Below, piece by piece: positions 18,871-28,508 of a stretch of 64,000 nt of DNA (the stretch's first letter is position 1; every line of letters starts with the position of its first letter). Location of the stretch: positions 21,035 through 85,034 of the forward strand of contig QKDL01000071.1 in NCBI GenBank assembly GCA_003252105.1, read 5' to 3'. This stretch comes from Arcobacter sp. (GTDB taxonomy: Bacteria > Campylobacterota > Campylobacteria > Campylobacterales > Arcobacteraceae). A program made the translations under genes and the position numbers. The notes beneath the pieces were generated by a model, which had not been told where the DNA came from, ran no database searches, and saw only the letters and a program-made list of their open reading frames with translations.

Positions 18871-20247
18871 TTACGAAGCTGTTGATTGATCAATCATCAT
18901 TTTTAATCCAGAAAATTGAGATTCAAATTGAGTTATAATAGCTCCATATGCAGCAAATTGTTGTGCCATCATTGAATATTTACTATCTAAATCCTCTACA
19001 GCTTTCTCTTTTTCTTCCTCTAATGATGTTTTTCTCGCATTCATATTATCTTCATATTTAGTTAATAAACCTTCAAAAGAATCTAAATCATCTATATAAG
19101 TTTTTAACTGTGTACCTAATCCTTCTGCTTCAGCCACACCTAAAAATAGATTTTTTAAATCATTAAAGTTGTTTTCAACAACATCTGTAAATTTACCTGT
19201 ATCTAAAGATACATAACCGCTTTTATCAACTTCAAATCCAAAATTAAAAACATTTAAATCATTATTTGTACCGTAAGATCCAAATATAAAACCTTTAACT
19301 TCATCCATCATTGTTCGAAGTGTTGATTTATCATCGATACTACTCTCTGCTGAATACAATTCATCATTTACTAATGTGACCAATTCATTATATTTATTTA
19401 TAAAATCTTCCATAAATGTTTGAATTGTTGTAGTATCTTTTTCAATAGAGATTGTTGAAGTACCTTCAGCAACTGCTGTTATTTTCAATCCGTTATCAAC
19501 AGTGATAACATTTGAAGATAAATCATAAGATATTCCATTTACCAATGCAGTTAAATTTTGTGCTTTTTGTACGTTTGCACCAGAAGCTTCAGTTGTCCCG
19601 TCAATTGTATAACCAAGAGCTTGACTTGCAGTACCTGTGATCTTTAATTCATTTTCAAGTCCAGAATCAGTACTTTTAATAACAAGTCTATAAGAGTCAT
19701 CTCCAACTTGTTCTATTGAAGCACTAAGAGAAGAGATATAATTGATTGATTGAGCAATCTCTTCATATGTTTTTCCAGTAGTGCTAATGGTATGTGTTGT
19801 AGTATATAATCCATCCGCACCAGCTAAGGAAATAACTAAATCACCACTATCAACATCAGCTTCTAATGCTGTTGAATCAACTGCATCAGATTGGAATACA
19901 TCCCTTTTTGCCAATGTATTAATTGTAACAGATGTAGTACCTGTATTAAGTGCAGATTCATCAGCTGCATCAAAAATAACAGAATCTCCTGTTGCATTAG
20001 CTGTTTTTTGATCAAATGCAGTAACTCCACCAGAGACATATAAATCAAAAGGTTTAGTTACATCAAGTAGCTCTAAAACTTTAGCTTTTATCTCACCAAA
20101 TTTTTCTTGTTCTAAATCCCAACTTTCTAAATCATCTTCTATAGGTTTTACAGAAGCTGTTCTATCTGCTTCTTTTAACTTATCTATTAAGTCTTGATTT
20201 AATGTAGCAGCTTGTCCACTACCTAATCCTAATATTCCATCAGCCAT
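18871..20247 (-). CDS. fliD: Flagellar filament cap protein FliD
   Basis: Forms the distal cap that places flagellin subunits. The N-terminal D0 helix (residues 1-50, SGQAATLNQDLIDKLKEAD) and the C-terminal coiled region (LLTKYEDNMNARKTSLEEEKEKAVEDLDSKYSMM) are clear. The centre has domains rich in Thr, Ala and Ser (SVTINTLAKRDVFQ). The 458-residue length is usual. AGGAGG precedes the ATG. flgK is 9 bases upstream, so the pair is one operon. Confidence 0.92.
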   Translation of the reverse strand: MADGILGLGSGQAATLNQDLIDKLKEADRTASVKPIEDDLESWDLEQEKFGEIKAKVLELLDVTKPFDLYVSGGVTAFDQKTANATGDSVIFDAADESALNTGTTSVTINTLAKRDVFQSDAVDSTALEADVDSGDLVISLAGADGLYTTTHTISTTGKTYEEIAQSINYISSLSASIEQVGDDSYRLVIKSTDSGLENELKITGTASQALGYTIDGTTEASGANVQKAQNLTALVNGISYDLSSNVITVDNGLKITAVAEGTSTISIEKDTTTIQTFMEDFINKYNELVTLVNDELYSAESSIDDKSTLRTMMDEVKGFIFGSYGTNNDLNVFNFGFEVDKSGYVSLDTGKFTDVVENNFNDLKNLFLGVAEAEGLGTQLKTYIDDLDSFEGLLTKYEDNMNARKTSLEEEKEKAVEDLDSKYSMMAQQFAAYGAIITQFESQFSGLKMMIDQSTAS

Positions 20248-20256
20248 GATAGCCTC

Positions 20257-22407
20257 CTATGACTTAATTCCAAGCAATGTTTGAAGCATCTCATCAACTA
20301 CTGTAATAATTTTTGCATTAGCTGTGTATGCTGCTTGAAATTTGATTAAGTTGATCATCTCTTCATCACCATCAACTTTTGTATATTGATCATAATCAAA
20401 CTGTAATGCCTCTTTTACACTCTCTTGAGTTTCTAATAAAAAGTCATTATTCTCTTTTGTTGTAGATATATTTATTTTTAATTCTTGATAAAATTCTGAA
20501 AATGAACTAGCTTCAATATTTGAACCATCTTGGGCAAAGCCATCAAAACCAATATCTTTTTTCCATTGAAGTTGTGCCAAATAGTCTAAATCTTCTTGAT
20601 CTAATTCATTTACCATCTCTTCATTAAATTTTAAAGACTTAACATTTCCACCACTAAATAAATTTAAATCTCTAATATCTTCAATTCCATTATATTCATC
20701 TGTTGCTACATGTCCATAAATATATTGATCAGTTCCAGTTTTTACATATTTATCAGTTACATCACTTAATGCTCTAGCAAAGGCATCTAATTTATCTTTA
20801 AATACTGTAAATCTGTTATATCCTGAATCAGTAGTTAAATTCTCTAATTGAGCCTTTAAACTACCTGATTTAAAAGAAACTTCACTACCATATACAGATA
20901 GAAAAACTTTATTTAAAGGTTCCTGACTTTGAAAATCATCTTTAAAAATATTGCTTCTAGTATAATCTGCATCAGTTGATGTAGTTGAAGAAGTAAATAT
21001 TAAACTACCATTAACCTCTGTACCAGGAACATTTTCTGTAATTTGTAAAAATCCATCTGTATCTACATCAGCAGTTAATGTACCACTTAAAGCACTATTA
21101 TTTATAGCTCCTGATAAAGCTGTAGTATAATTTGTTTCATCTATTACATATGCAGCTACAACACTACCATCAGCAGCATATGTAGAGGTATCTCCAATAC
21201 TAACAGAAACTGATGTCCCTTCTGCTTCATAAGTAAAAGTATCTCCTGAATCTATCTTTGGTTCAGTAAAAGAGATTCTTCCTTCAAATTTACCTGCTTC
21301 ACCTGCCACATCAGATTCAACTACTAAAAATTTATCTTTATAATTATTTGTTAGTTTATTTCCATCTTCATCAACAGTATAATTTCCATTATAAGCTGTA
21401 ACTAAACCTGCTGTATCAGTATTTGAATTTATTTTATGAACTAATGCTCTAATATAATTTGAATCATCAATTGTTACATTTTCTGTGGTTCCATCACCAT
21501 CAAGGTCAAAATTGATTGTTTCACCAATAGTTACTGAAACTTCATGTTCATTATTTAATTTATAAGTAAGTTTGTCACCTACATTAAAATCTCTAGTTGT
21601 TGTTGCATCAATATATTTTATACCATCAACAGTATTTCCATTTACATTAGTTGTAACAAATTTATCTGCTTGTGCAGTTGGTTCATCAACCACACTTATT
21701 TGTCTAACATTTGTATTAAATCTAATAGCAACTGTTCCACCAATACTAAGCTGATATTGATTATCTGTTCTATCTACTGTTACATCAATATATTTTGATA
21801 ATTCTGATTCTAATTGGTCTCTTTTATCCAATAAATCATTAGTAGCTCCATTAAAATCTTCAATTTTAACGTTAATATCACCAATCTCTTTTAATATGTT
21901 ATTAATCTTCTCAACACTTTCGTTTATCTCTTCTCTTACTAATGTTTCCTCTTTTTCAATATCCGAATAAAGATTTTGTAAAGAATCAACAATAATATTA
22001 CCTTGTGTTTTTAATGTAGTTTTATATATTTCAGAGGTTGGATTTGCTCTTAAGTTTTCTATTGCTTGAAAATATCTATCCAAATCAAAAGAGAATCCAG
22101 CAGTATCTGTTTCTCTAAACATAGTTTCCACATTTCCAACCATTTGAGAAACTTTATCATAATAATTAAACTTACTTGTTTCCTCCATCAAAGTATCATA
22201 CATATATTGAGAAGTAACTCTATAAGCCTCATTTGCAGTAACTCCACGACCAGTAAATCGTGAATCTATAATATCTAGCTCACTAATTTGAACTACTCTT
22301 TTTTTATACCCAGGAGTGTTTTCATTAGCTATATTATTAGAAACATTCTCAACTGCTGTTTTAGAGGCACTTAAACCGGTTTGTGCTACGTGTAAAGAAT
22401 TTAGCAT
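20257..22407 (-). CDS. flgK: Flagellar hook-associated protein 1 (FlgK)
   Basis: Hook-filament junction protein. The N-terminal rod/hook motif is ANENTPGYKKR within SASKTAVENVSNNIANENTPG, and the C terminus has the matching INLIKFQAAYTANAKIITVVDEMLQTLLGI. At 716 residues it is longer than the enterobacterial form, with the extra length in a variable central insert (about 240-500) of repeated beta-rich segments such as INFDLDGDGTTENVTIDDSNY. AAAGGAGT precedes the ATG. Confidence 0.93.
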   Translation of the reverse strand: MLNSLHVAQTGLSASKTAVENVSNNIANENTPGYKKRVVQISELDIIDSRFTGRGVTANEAYRVTSQYMYDTLMEETSKFNYYDKVSQMVGNVETMFRETDTAGFSFDLDRYFQAIENLRANPTSEIYKTTLKTQGNIIVDSLQNLYSDIEKEETLVREEINESVEKINNILKEIGDINVKIEDFNGATNDLLDKRDQLESELSKYIDVTVDRTDNQYQLSIGGTVAIRFNTNVRQISVVDEPTAQADKFVTTNVNGNTVDGIKYIDATTTRDFNVGDKLTYKLNNEHEVSVTIGETINFDLDGDGTTENVTIDDSNYIRALVHKINSNTDTAGLVTAYNGNYTVDEDGNKLTNNYKDKFLVVESDVAGEAGKFEGRISFTEPKIDSGDTFTYEAEGTSVSVSIGDTSTYAADGSVVAAYVIDETNYTTALSGAINNSALSGTLTADVDTDGFLQITENVPGTEVNGSLIFTSSTTSTDADYTRSNIFKDDFQSQEPLNKVFLSVYGSEVSFKSGSLKAQLENLTTDSGYNRFTVFKDKLDAFARALSDVTDKYVKTGTDQYIYGHVATDEYNGIEDIRDLNLFSGGNVKSLKFNEEMVNELDQEDLDYLAQLQWKKDIGFDGFAQDGSNIEASSFSEFYQELKINISTTKENNDFLLETQESVKEALQFDYDQYTKVDGDEEMINLIKFQAAYTANAKIITVVDEMLQTLLGIKS

Positions 22408-22463
22408 AACTACTCCTTTGATATATTTTAACTAATTATTACATTACAATTCTTAAAGTTAGT

Positions 22464-23168
22464 TTAAAAAGGCCAAAACATCTGTATAATTCTTAACCCC
22501 CATGGGACATGAAGAACATCTTGTTCTTCTCCGTTTTTTTCATATAAAATCTGTAAATTTGCTATTTGTGATGATGGAACTGCATTATCAGAAGTAATAT
22601 CGTATGGTCTGATCACCCCTGTAAGAGTTAATGCCTGTTTTTGCCCATCTATCATAATCTCTTTTGTTCCTCTTATAAAATAGTTACCATTTTGATATAT
22701 CTCTTCTATTATTGCAGATACATTTGTTGAAAAATTTTCACTAAGAGTTGTTTTAGCTTCACCATTATTTGCTGTTGTGGTTGTAGTACCAAAATCAACT
22801 CCTAATAATGGATTTACATTTTTTGCTACATCAGCAGTCACTCCACCTAAAGTATTCCCTGCTGTTGCACTAAGTAATCCACCACCTAAACTATTTGTTC
22901 TATCACTTGAAACTTCTCTTTTATTATTTGTATTAGATGATAAAGACTCATCAATTTGAACCTGAATAATATCACCAATTTGTAAATCTTTTTTATCAGC
23001 AAATAAAGAAGGCCCCTTTACAGAATATAAAGAACCTTTATTTCTTTTTACTACTGGTGCAGGTTTTGGAACTTGAAGTTGAGGCTTTTTAAATTCAAGC
23101 TTTTCATTATCTCTAGCACAACCTACAAAAAGAAGAGGTATTAAAATAAGAAAATATTTACTACTCAT
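22464..23168 (-). CDS. flgH: Flagellar L-ring protein (FlgH)
   Basis: Outer membrane lipoprotein that forms the L ring of the flagellar basal body. The lipobox is LLFVGC, near residue 17. Family motifs are GSLYSVKGPSLFADKKDLQIGDIIQVQI and GNYFIRGTKEIMIDGQKQALTLTGVIRPYDI. The length is 234. It overlaps the upstream gene by 8 bases. Confidence 0.94.
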   Translation of the reverse strand: MSSKYFLILIPLLFVGCARDNEKLEFKKPQLQVPKPAPVVKRNKGSLYSVKGPSLFADKKDLQIGDIIQVQIDESLSSNTNNKREVSSDRTNSLGGGLLSATAGNTLGGVTADVAKNVNPLLGVDFGTTTTTANNGEAKTTLSENFSTNVSAIIEEIYQNGNYFIRGTKEIMIDGQKQALTLTGVIRPYDITSDNAVPSSQIANLQILYEKNGEEQDVLHVPWGLRIIQMFWPF

Positions 23169-23574
23169 TTAATTTACTCTCAATAACTTTTTGTAAATCA
23201 ATTGCAATTTTAATATCTTTTATATCTTTTTTAATTAATGCCATTGTTCCATATCTCACTTTTAAAGCATCCAAGTTTGTATCCATATCTGCTATTATTA
23301 GAACTTTATTTGAAACTAATTTAATTTTTTGAACATTTCTTTGTCCAATTAAATCAACTGCTGTTTCAATCTCTCTATATACTAATCTTTCTAATTTACT
23401 TTTTTTGTCTTGTTCTTCAACTTTTACAGCTTCAACACTAGCTTCAGAATCTTTTTCATTAAATTCATTACTCATATAATTATAATAAATAACAAACATC
23501 CCAATAACAACTAGTATTGATAATATTTTAATAAAAAATCTCTTTTTATTATTGTTTTTAACTGCAACTATCAT
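23161..23574 (-). CDS. Single-pass membrane protein in the flagellar operon, unknown function
   Basis: 137 residues: a basic N terminus, one membrane helix at about 14-31, then a charged helical stretch and a small alpha/beta tail (VQKIKLVSNKVLIIADMDTN). It overlaps flgH and is one base from fliL, so it is firmly inside the flagellar transcript. I recognise no family. A basal-body or stator accessory role is possible from context only. Confidence 0.65.
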   Translation of the reverse strand: MIVAVKNNNKKRFFIKILSILVVIGMFVIYYNYMSNEFNEKDSEASVEAVKVEEQDKKSKLERLVYREIETAVDLIGQRNVQKIKLVSNKVLIIADMDTNLDALKVRYGTMALIKKDIKDIKIAIDLQKVIESKLNE

Positions 23575-23575
23575 T

Positions 23576-24106
23576 TTATTTTATTACAAATGTTGTAAAT
23601 AGAATTTGCTTTACATTATTTTGTTTAATATCTGAATTTGTAGATGTAACTTCATTTATAATATTATTTATATCTTGAAGTAACTCCTCTTTTAATAAAG
23701 CTTTCCCACCAACTGTTAATAACTCTTCTGAACTTCTTGAACTAATTTGAGCAATAACAACATCAACAATCTCTGGTTTATACTCTTCTACTATTGATTC
23801 AATAGTTGGCTCAGTACTTTTCAATGAAAAAGAAAGTTTCATTAATTTTTCTCTTCCTTTTGCATTTGTAATATTTAATACTAAATCATTAACTGCTGCT
23901 TTATAAAATTCACTTCCCTCTTTTGTATCTTCACTTTTTACCTGTTCTTGTGAAGCTTTAGGATCAACATTTAACACTTTATCATATACAATATACCCTA
24001 GAAATCCTAAACCTGCTAATAGTATTACAATAAGTACAACTAGGACTACCATTAGCCCCTTTCCACTTTTAGATTGTTTTACTTCTTCATTTCCATCTTC
24101 TGCCAT
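23576..24106 (-). CDS. fliL: Flagellar basal body-associated protein FliL
   Basis: Inner membrane protein that assists stator function. A short cytoplasmic N terminus is followed by one helix (GLMVVLVVLIVILLAGLGFLGYIVY, about 18-42) and a periplasmic domain with LVLNITNAKGREKLMKLSFSL and a C-terminal FTTFVIK. The ORF track begins at a GTG; I prefer the ATG at 24106, because AAAGGGTG then lies at good spacing. It overlaps or abuts its neighbours. Confidence 0.9.
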   Translation of the reverse strand: MAEDGNEEVKQSKSGKGLMVVLVVLIVILLAGLGFLGYIVYDKVLNVDPKASQEQVKSEDTKEGSEFYKAAVNDLVLNITNAKGREKLMKLSFSLKSTEPTIESIVEEYKPEIVDVVIAQISSRSSEELLTVGGKALLKEELLQDINNIINEVTSTNSDIKQNNVKQILFTTFVIK

Positions 24107-24108
24107 AA

Positions 24109-24603
24109 TCACCCTTTATTTAGTTTTTCCACATTGTAATTTTGTAACATATTGGTTAAAGCCGCTGCATTTTTTGGACTTAAAAATTTCATCAAAGAGG
24201 TAACATTACTCTCTTTTAATCTAATGATTATATCAAAAACATCTTCAATTTTACCCTCATTAATCATTGCATTAAATATAGATGCAGCAATTTTGGGTTT
24301 CATTTTATTATATATTTTTGAAGTTTTGCTTTCAACTTCACCTTTAATATCACTTAGAATTTGTTTGTTCCTGTTATGCAAATCCTCTATTGCTTTTTTC
24401 TCTTTTTCTATTTTTGTAAGAATTGATTCAAGCTCTTTTTTTCTTGTTTGATACTCTTTTTCTTTTTTATTATAAAAGTCATTCAACTCTTTTTTTAACT
24501 CTTTTATCTCAATCTTTTGTTTTATTAATGCAGCACTACTTTGTCCCTCTTGGGCATAAGAAAATCCAAAAAATAAAATTATTGTTATAAATAGTCTATA
24601 CAA
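24109..24603 (-). CDS. MotE-like periplasmic coiled-coil protein
   Basis: 164 residues: a signal-like start (MYRLFITIILFFGFSYAQ), a coiled coil of about 70 residues rich in Lys and Glu, then a C-terminal part (KPKIAASIFNAM ... LMKFLSPKNAAALTNML) resembling the MgtE_N/FliG-like fold of MotE proteins. MotE acts as a chaperone for flagellar motor protein MotC in other bacteria. The start is TTG with AAAGGGGA upstream. The flagellar role is supported by position; the exact partner is unknown. Confidence 0.65.
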   Translation of the reverse strand: MYRLFITIILFFGFSYAQEGQSSAALIKQKIEIKELKKELNDFYNKKEKEYQTRKKELESILTKIEKEKKAIEDLHNRNKQILSDIKGEVESKTSKIYNKMKPKIAASIFNAMINEGKIEDVFDIIIRLKESNVTSLMKFLSPKNAAALTNMLQNYNVEKLNKG

Positions 24604-24615
24604 AAATATCCCCTT

Positions 24616-25020
24616 TTATCTATTAATATATTTACTTTGAATATATTCATCTGAAGCTTCTTGCTCAATTAAAAGCTTTCTTTGCATCTCTTCTTGTTTT
24701 TGTTCTTCTAAAATATATTTATATTGTTCACTCTCTTTTTGTAAATCAATAATCTCTTTTATAATTGTATCAAGCTTTTTAACATAAGTATTTTTTTGTA
24801 AATTCAATTTTTTTATATGCATTCTCATAGTATTTTTGTGTATTGCTAAAATTGAAAAATCTGAAATAGCTCCATATTTTTCTACTGATGTTGTATTGAT
24901 TTTTTGTTGAGTAAACATAATTTCTGTATCAATTTGATTTATTGATGATACTATTTGAGCTTTTTCCATCAATTTTTGGTCAGTTTGTAATTTTTTTAGT
25001 TGGTAAAGTTTCTCTATCAT
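24616..25020 (-). CDS. FliJ-like coiled-coil protein of the flagellar export system
   Basis: About 134 residues, almost entirely coiled coil, Gln and Lys rich, matching the size and character of FliJ, the central stalk of the export ATPase complex. FliJ sequences diverge strongly, so this rests on length, helicity and location between fliQ and the MotE-like gene. I prefer the ATG at 25020 to the TTG in the track; its GGGAAG ribosome site lies inside the last fliQ codons. Confidence 0.6.
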   Translation of the reverse strand: MIEKLYQLKKLQTDQKLMEKAQIVSSINQIDTEIMFTQQKINTTSVEKYGAISDFSILAIHKNTMRMHIKKLNLQKNTYVKKLDTIIKEIIDLQKESEQYKYILEEQKQEEMQRKLLIEQEASDEYIQSKYINR

Positions 25021-25021
25021 A

Positions 25022-25282
25022 TTACTTCCCAAAAACTAGTATCAAATCCCACAAATCTTTTGTGTAGGCTTCTATATGGTCTCCAATCCAAGGTAATGAT
25101 ATCAATACAAAAATTGATACAAATATAACTTTTGGAACAAAAGACAACGAAGCATCACTTACTTGAGTTACAGCTTGGAAAACAGATATTAATAAACCAA
25201 TAACCATACTTACTAATAAAGAAGGTAATCCTAATATCAAAATAATCTTTACTGTATTTTCAGCAATACCTATTAAGTCCAT
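25022..25282 (-). CDS. fliQ: Flagellar biosynthesis protein FliQ
   Basis: Small inner membrane component of the flagellar type III export gate, with two helices: IILILGLPSLLVSMVIGLLISVFQAVTQV and VPKVIFVSIFVLISLPWIGDHI. The family motif SVFQAVTQVSDASLSFVPK is intact. The length of 86 is standard. It ends one base before the FliJ-like start and begins one base after the end of the upstream acidic protein gene. Confidence 0.95.
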   Translation of the reverse strand: MDLIGIAENTVKIILILGLPSLLVSMVIGLLISVFQAVTQVSDASLSFVPKVIFVSIFVLISLPWIGDHIEAYTKDLWDLILVFGK

Positions 25283-25283
25283 C

Positions 25284-26279
25284 TTAATCTTTTACTTTTA
25301 TTGTTATTTCCAATGTTTTATTGTTTAATAATTTAGATATCAAATTTGCTATTTCATTAATATTTGCATTATTTACTTCCAGATTTTCATTAGGAGCTTT
25401 TATTTCATCTTGCACATTTACTTTTGGTACTTCAAAATTACTCTCAATTTTATTTGTATCCAATTCATCAAGAGCTTCGAGAATATCATTTTCACTTAAA
25501 GCATCAAACTCTGCAAATTCATCATCAGCCATATTTTCTCCTTGAATATTTCCATCTATTTCTTTTTCTTCATTTATATTATCTATATTATCAAAATCTT
25601 CATCAAAATCCAAATCTTTTAATTCAGATAAAGAGATATTATCAAGTGAATCTTCAACTTCTTCTTTTTTGTTTATTATTGAATCTAATCTAGTCTCATC
25701 ATAATCTTCTTGAAGATCTTTATTATCATTTGAACTTTCAATCTCTTCTTCAAACTTATTATTTATATCAATCTCTTCTATTTCATGAAGTTCATCAGGT
25801 TCTTGAATATCTTCATGACTTAATAAAGCACTTAATTCTTCATCTAATTGATAAGTATTCTCTCCATCTTCATTGCTATAAGCATCTTCAACGATTTCTA
25901 CTATTGAGCTTTGAATATCAGAAGCCTCTTTTTCACTCATTGAACTTTCTATTTTTCTAATTAAATGTTTTGAAAGTTCTTCAATTGAATCTACAGAGAT
26001 ATCTCCAATACCATGGTCAAGTAAATATTCTTGTTCAATTCCATCTTTGGGTTTTAAAAATTTGATTTTTTTATTTAAAGAGTTCTTTTTTATAATCTTT
26101 GTATCATCAATTAGATATATATTGTTTGGATTATCTTCTATAGCATTTTTAAGTTCTTCTAAAGTATTTAAATCAATTATTTCACTATGGTCATCTAATC
26201 TTAGTCTTATATTAGAATGTACCAATAAGTCATTAATCTCTTTTTTAAAACTCTCGCTTCCATAAATATATATAATCAA
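25284..26279 (-). CDS. Highly acidic protein heading the flagellar operon, unknown function
   Basis: 331 residues. The first 80 residues look like a compact alpha/beta unit (MIIYIYGSESFKKEINDLL). Residues 110-270 are a Glu/Asp-rich, probably disordered region with repeated short motifs (LDEELSALLSHED, LSELKDLDFDEDFD, FDALSENDILEALDELD). The last 40 residues form an amphipathic tail. The start is TTG at 26279. It directly precedes fliQ and is divergent from flgI. I do not recognise it. The short repeated LxxL acidic motifs could be partner-binding peptides. Confidence 0.6.
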   Translation of the reverse strand: MIIYIYGSESFKKEINDLLVHSNIRLRLDDHSEIIDLNTLEELKNAIEDNPNNIYLIDDTKIIKKNSLNKKIKFLKPKDGIEQEYLLDHGIGDISVDSIEELSKHLIRKIESSMSEKEASDIQSSIVEIVEDAYSNEDGENTYQLDEELSALLSHEDIQEPDELHEIEEIDINNKFEEEIESSNDNKDLQEDYDETRLDSIINKKEEVEDSLDNISLSELKDLDFDEDFDNIDNINEEKEIDGNIQGENMADDEFAEFDALSENDILEALDELDTNKIESNFEVPKVNVQDEIKAPNENLEVNNANINEIANLISKLLNNKTLEITIKVKD

Positions 26280-26324
26280 AGATTGGCCCTAAAATTATTT
26301 TTTTTTGATTATACCTTTATTTTA

Positions 26325-26330
26325 TATAAT
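26325..26330 (+). promoter_or_regulatory. -10 box for flgI-fliM
   Basis: TATAAT 40 bases before the flgI TTG, within the 90-base gap between divergent flagellar units. I see no convincing sigma54 (TGGCAC-N5-TTGC) or sigma28 site in the gap. Confidence 0.35.
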
Positions 26331-26369
26331 TTTTGATAAAATATATTCATTTTAGCGTAAGGTGTAAGA

Positions 26370-27407
26370 TTGAGATTTTTATTCATACTTTTTGTAATAT
26401 TCCATTCTATGTATGCCGTAACAATAAAAGATATCTCTAATATAGTAGGAATTAGAGAGAATCAACTTATAGGTTATGGTTTAGTTGTAGGATTAGCAGG
26501 AACTGGAGATAAATCACAATTTACTATGCAAAGTTTGCAAAACCTTTTACGAAATTCATATATAAAAATTCCTGCTTCATCAATTAAATCAAAAAATATA
26601 GCTGCCGTTATGGTAACAGCAGAACTACCACCTTTTGCAAGACAAGGGGATAAAATAAAAGTAAAAATCTCTGCTATTGGTGATGCAAAATCAATTGATC
26701 ATGGGGAATTATTACTAACCCAATTAAAAGCTGTAGATGGTCAAGTATACGCACTAGCCCAAGGAACTATTATTGCCGATACAAAAAATACAACTACTGG
26801 CTTTATATATGATGGTGCAACAATTGAAAATGAAGTTGATTACTCCCTAAAAAATGAGGATTCAATTAGACTAAGTTTAATTAAAAATGATGCTAAACAA
26901 GCTTACCAAGTAGAAAAAAAGATTAATGAATTTTTTGGTAAACCTTTGGCAATGGCAACTGATACCAGAACTGTTGAAGTAAAAAAACCAAGAGATATCT
27001 CAATTGTCAAGTTTATCTCTGATGTACAATCTATTCAATTAAACTCAGAATTTAAAAGAAAAATTATTATAGATATAAATAGAGAGAGTATAATAGCAGG
27101 AGAGGATATACCAATAGGTCCTGTTACAATTGCAAGGGATACTTTCACTATAAAAATTAGAAAACCTGATGTAGAATTTGATAGTTTAGAGGGTGCAAAA
27201 GATTTAGGTGATGGTTTAAAATTAAAAAATCCACCTGTTGCTGTAAATATAGACAATACACTTATGAGTACCTCAAAACAACCAACTGTTTCAGATTTAG
27301 TAAGAGCAATGAGAGTTATGAAACTACCTATGAAAGAGATTATAGATACACTTAAGATGATAAAAGAATTAGGTGCTATTGATGTTGAATTGGAATTAAG
27401 AGGATAA
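26370..27407 (+). CDS. flgI: Flagellar P-ring protein (FlgI)
   Basis: Periplasmic protein forming the P ring around the flagellar rod. It has a signal peptide (LFILFVIFHSMYA), then IKDISNIVGIRENQLIGYGLVVGLAGTGDKS, a strong FlgI signature, and ends in IDTLKMIKELGAIDVELELRG. The start is TTG at 26370, with AAGGTG upstream. The 345-residue length is normal. fliM starts 2 bases after the stop, so they form one operon. Confidence 0.95.
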   Translation: MRFLFILFVIFHSMYAVTIKDISNIVGIRENQLIGYGLVVGLAGTGDKSQFTMQSLQNLLRNSYIKIPASSIKSKNIAAVMVTAELPPFARQGDKIKVKISAIGDAKSIDHGELLLTQLKAVDGQVYALAQGTIIADTKNTTTGFIYDGATIENEVDYSLKNEDSIRLSLIKNDAKQAYQVEKKINEFFGKPLAMATDTRTVEVKKPRDISIVKFISDVQSIQLNSEFKRKIIIDINRESIIAGEDIPIGPVTIARDTFTIKIRKPDVEFDSLEGAKDLGDGLKLKNPPVAVNIDNTLMSTSKQPTVSDLVRAMRVMKLPMKEIIDTLKMIKELGAIDVELELRG

Positions 27408-27408
27408 A

Positions 27409-28506
27409 ATGGCTGAATTTTTAAGTCAAGATGAAATTGATGCTCTACTAGATATAGCCGAAGCTGGAGAAGAGATAGATGTTAGTGCTGAAGAGCAGGT
27501 AATATCAAAAGAAAAAAACTATTCAATTTATGATTTCAAAAAACCTAATAGAATCTCAAATGAACAGTTTAAAGCATTTTCAACACTTCATGATAAGATG
27601 TTAAGGGACTTGATTACAGACCTTTCAGCAATGCTTAGAAAAATAGTTGATATAAAACTATATTCAATTGAACAAATGACATATGGGGAATTTATCCTTT
27701 CAATTCCTCAATTAACATCACTAAATACCCTCTCAATTAAACCTTTAGATGGAAGAATAGTTATTGAGTGTAACCCTGGTATCTCACATAAAATCATTGC
27801 TGAACTTTTAGGAAGTGGAGCCGTTGCTGCAAGTGATAATCTTGATAGAGAGTTAACAGAAATTGAGGTTAATATTTTTGAACATTTCTATAAAATGTTT
27901 ATAAAACACCTTTATAGGGCTTGGGATGAAGTTACAACATTAAACTTTAAAATTGAATCAAGAGATACAAATGCAAATGCTATTCAAATTATCTCAGACC
28001 ACGAAATTGTTTTATTAGTTGTACTTGAAATTACTATTGATGAAGAATCAGGGTTTTTATCTATTTGTTATCCAATTGCTTATATTGAACAACTATTAAA
28101 TAAAATTGTGGAAAAGATTTTTAGTGAAGGTAAAAATAAAAAAGCTAGTAGAAAAAAAGATATTACAACTTTGATTTCTGGGGCGAAGATGCAAATTGAA
28201 GCAATTATGGCAGAAACGGAACTAACTGTTTCAGACTTACTAGAGCTAAAAGAAAATGACATAATTGTATTTAATAAAAATGCAACCTCATCTTCATCAA
28301 AAATCTATATAAATAATACTGAAAAATTTTTAACAGTATCTGGTATTTCAAACAATAGAAAAGCAATACAAATCAAATCTAATATAGACCATGAAAAACA
28401 AGAGACCCTAGAAGCATTAAGACAAATGAGAGAAGAAAGAGTTGTGAAAGCAAAAGAGTCTAATGAAAATATCAAAAGACTTCTTGCAGAAAGACATAGA
28501 AAATAG
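27409..28506 (+). CDS. fliM: Flagellar motor switch protein FliM
   Basis: C-ring protein that binds CheY-P and links FliG to FliN. The N-terminal CheY-binding peptide is LSQDEIDALLD, and the CheC-like middle domain includes SIPQLTSLNTLSIKPLDGRIVIE. The C-terminal SpoA domain (AETELTVSDLLELKENDIIVF) is followed by an unusually charged helical tail (QETLEALRQMREERVVKAK), which is longer than in typical FliM. Confidence 0.92.
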   Translation: MAEFLSQDEIDALLDIAEAGEEIDVSAEEQVISKEKNYSIYDFKKPNRISNEQFKAFSTLHDKMLRDLITDLSAMLRKIVDIKLYSIEQMTYGEFILSIPQLTSLNTLSIKPLDGRIVIECNPGISHKIIAELLGSGAVAASDNLDRELTEIEVNIFEHFYKMFIKHLYRAWDEVTTLNFKIESRDTNANAIQIISDHEIVLLVVLEITIDEESGFLSICYPIAYIEQLLNKIVEKIFSEGKNKKASRKKDITTLISGAKMQIEAIMAETELTVSDLLELKENDIIVFNKNATSSSSKIYINNTEKFLTVSGISNNRKAIQIKSNIDHEKQETLEALRQMREERVVKAKESNENIKRLLAERHRK

Positions 28507-28508
28507 TT

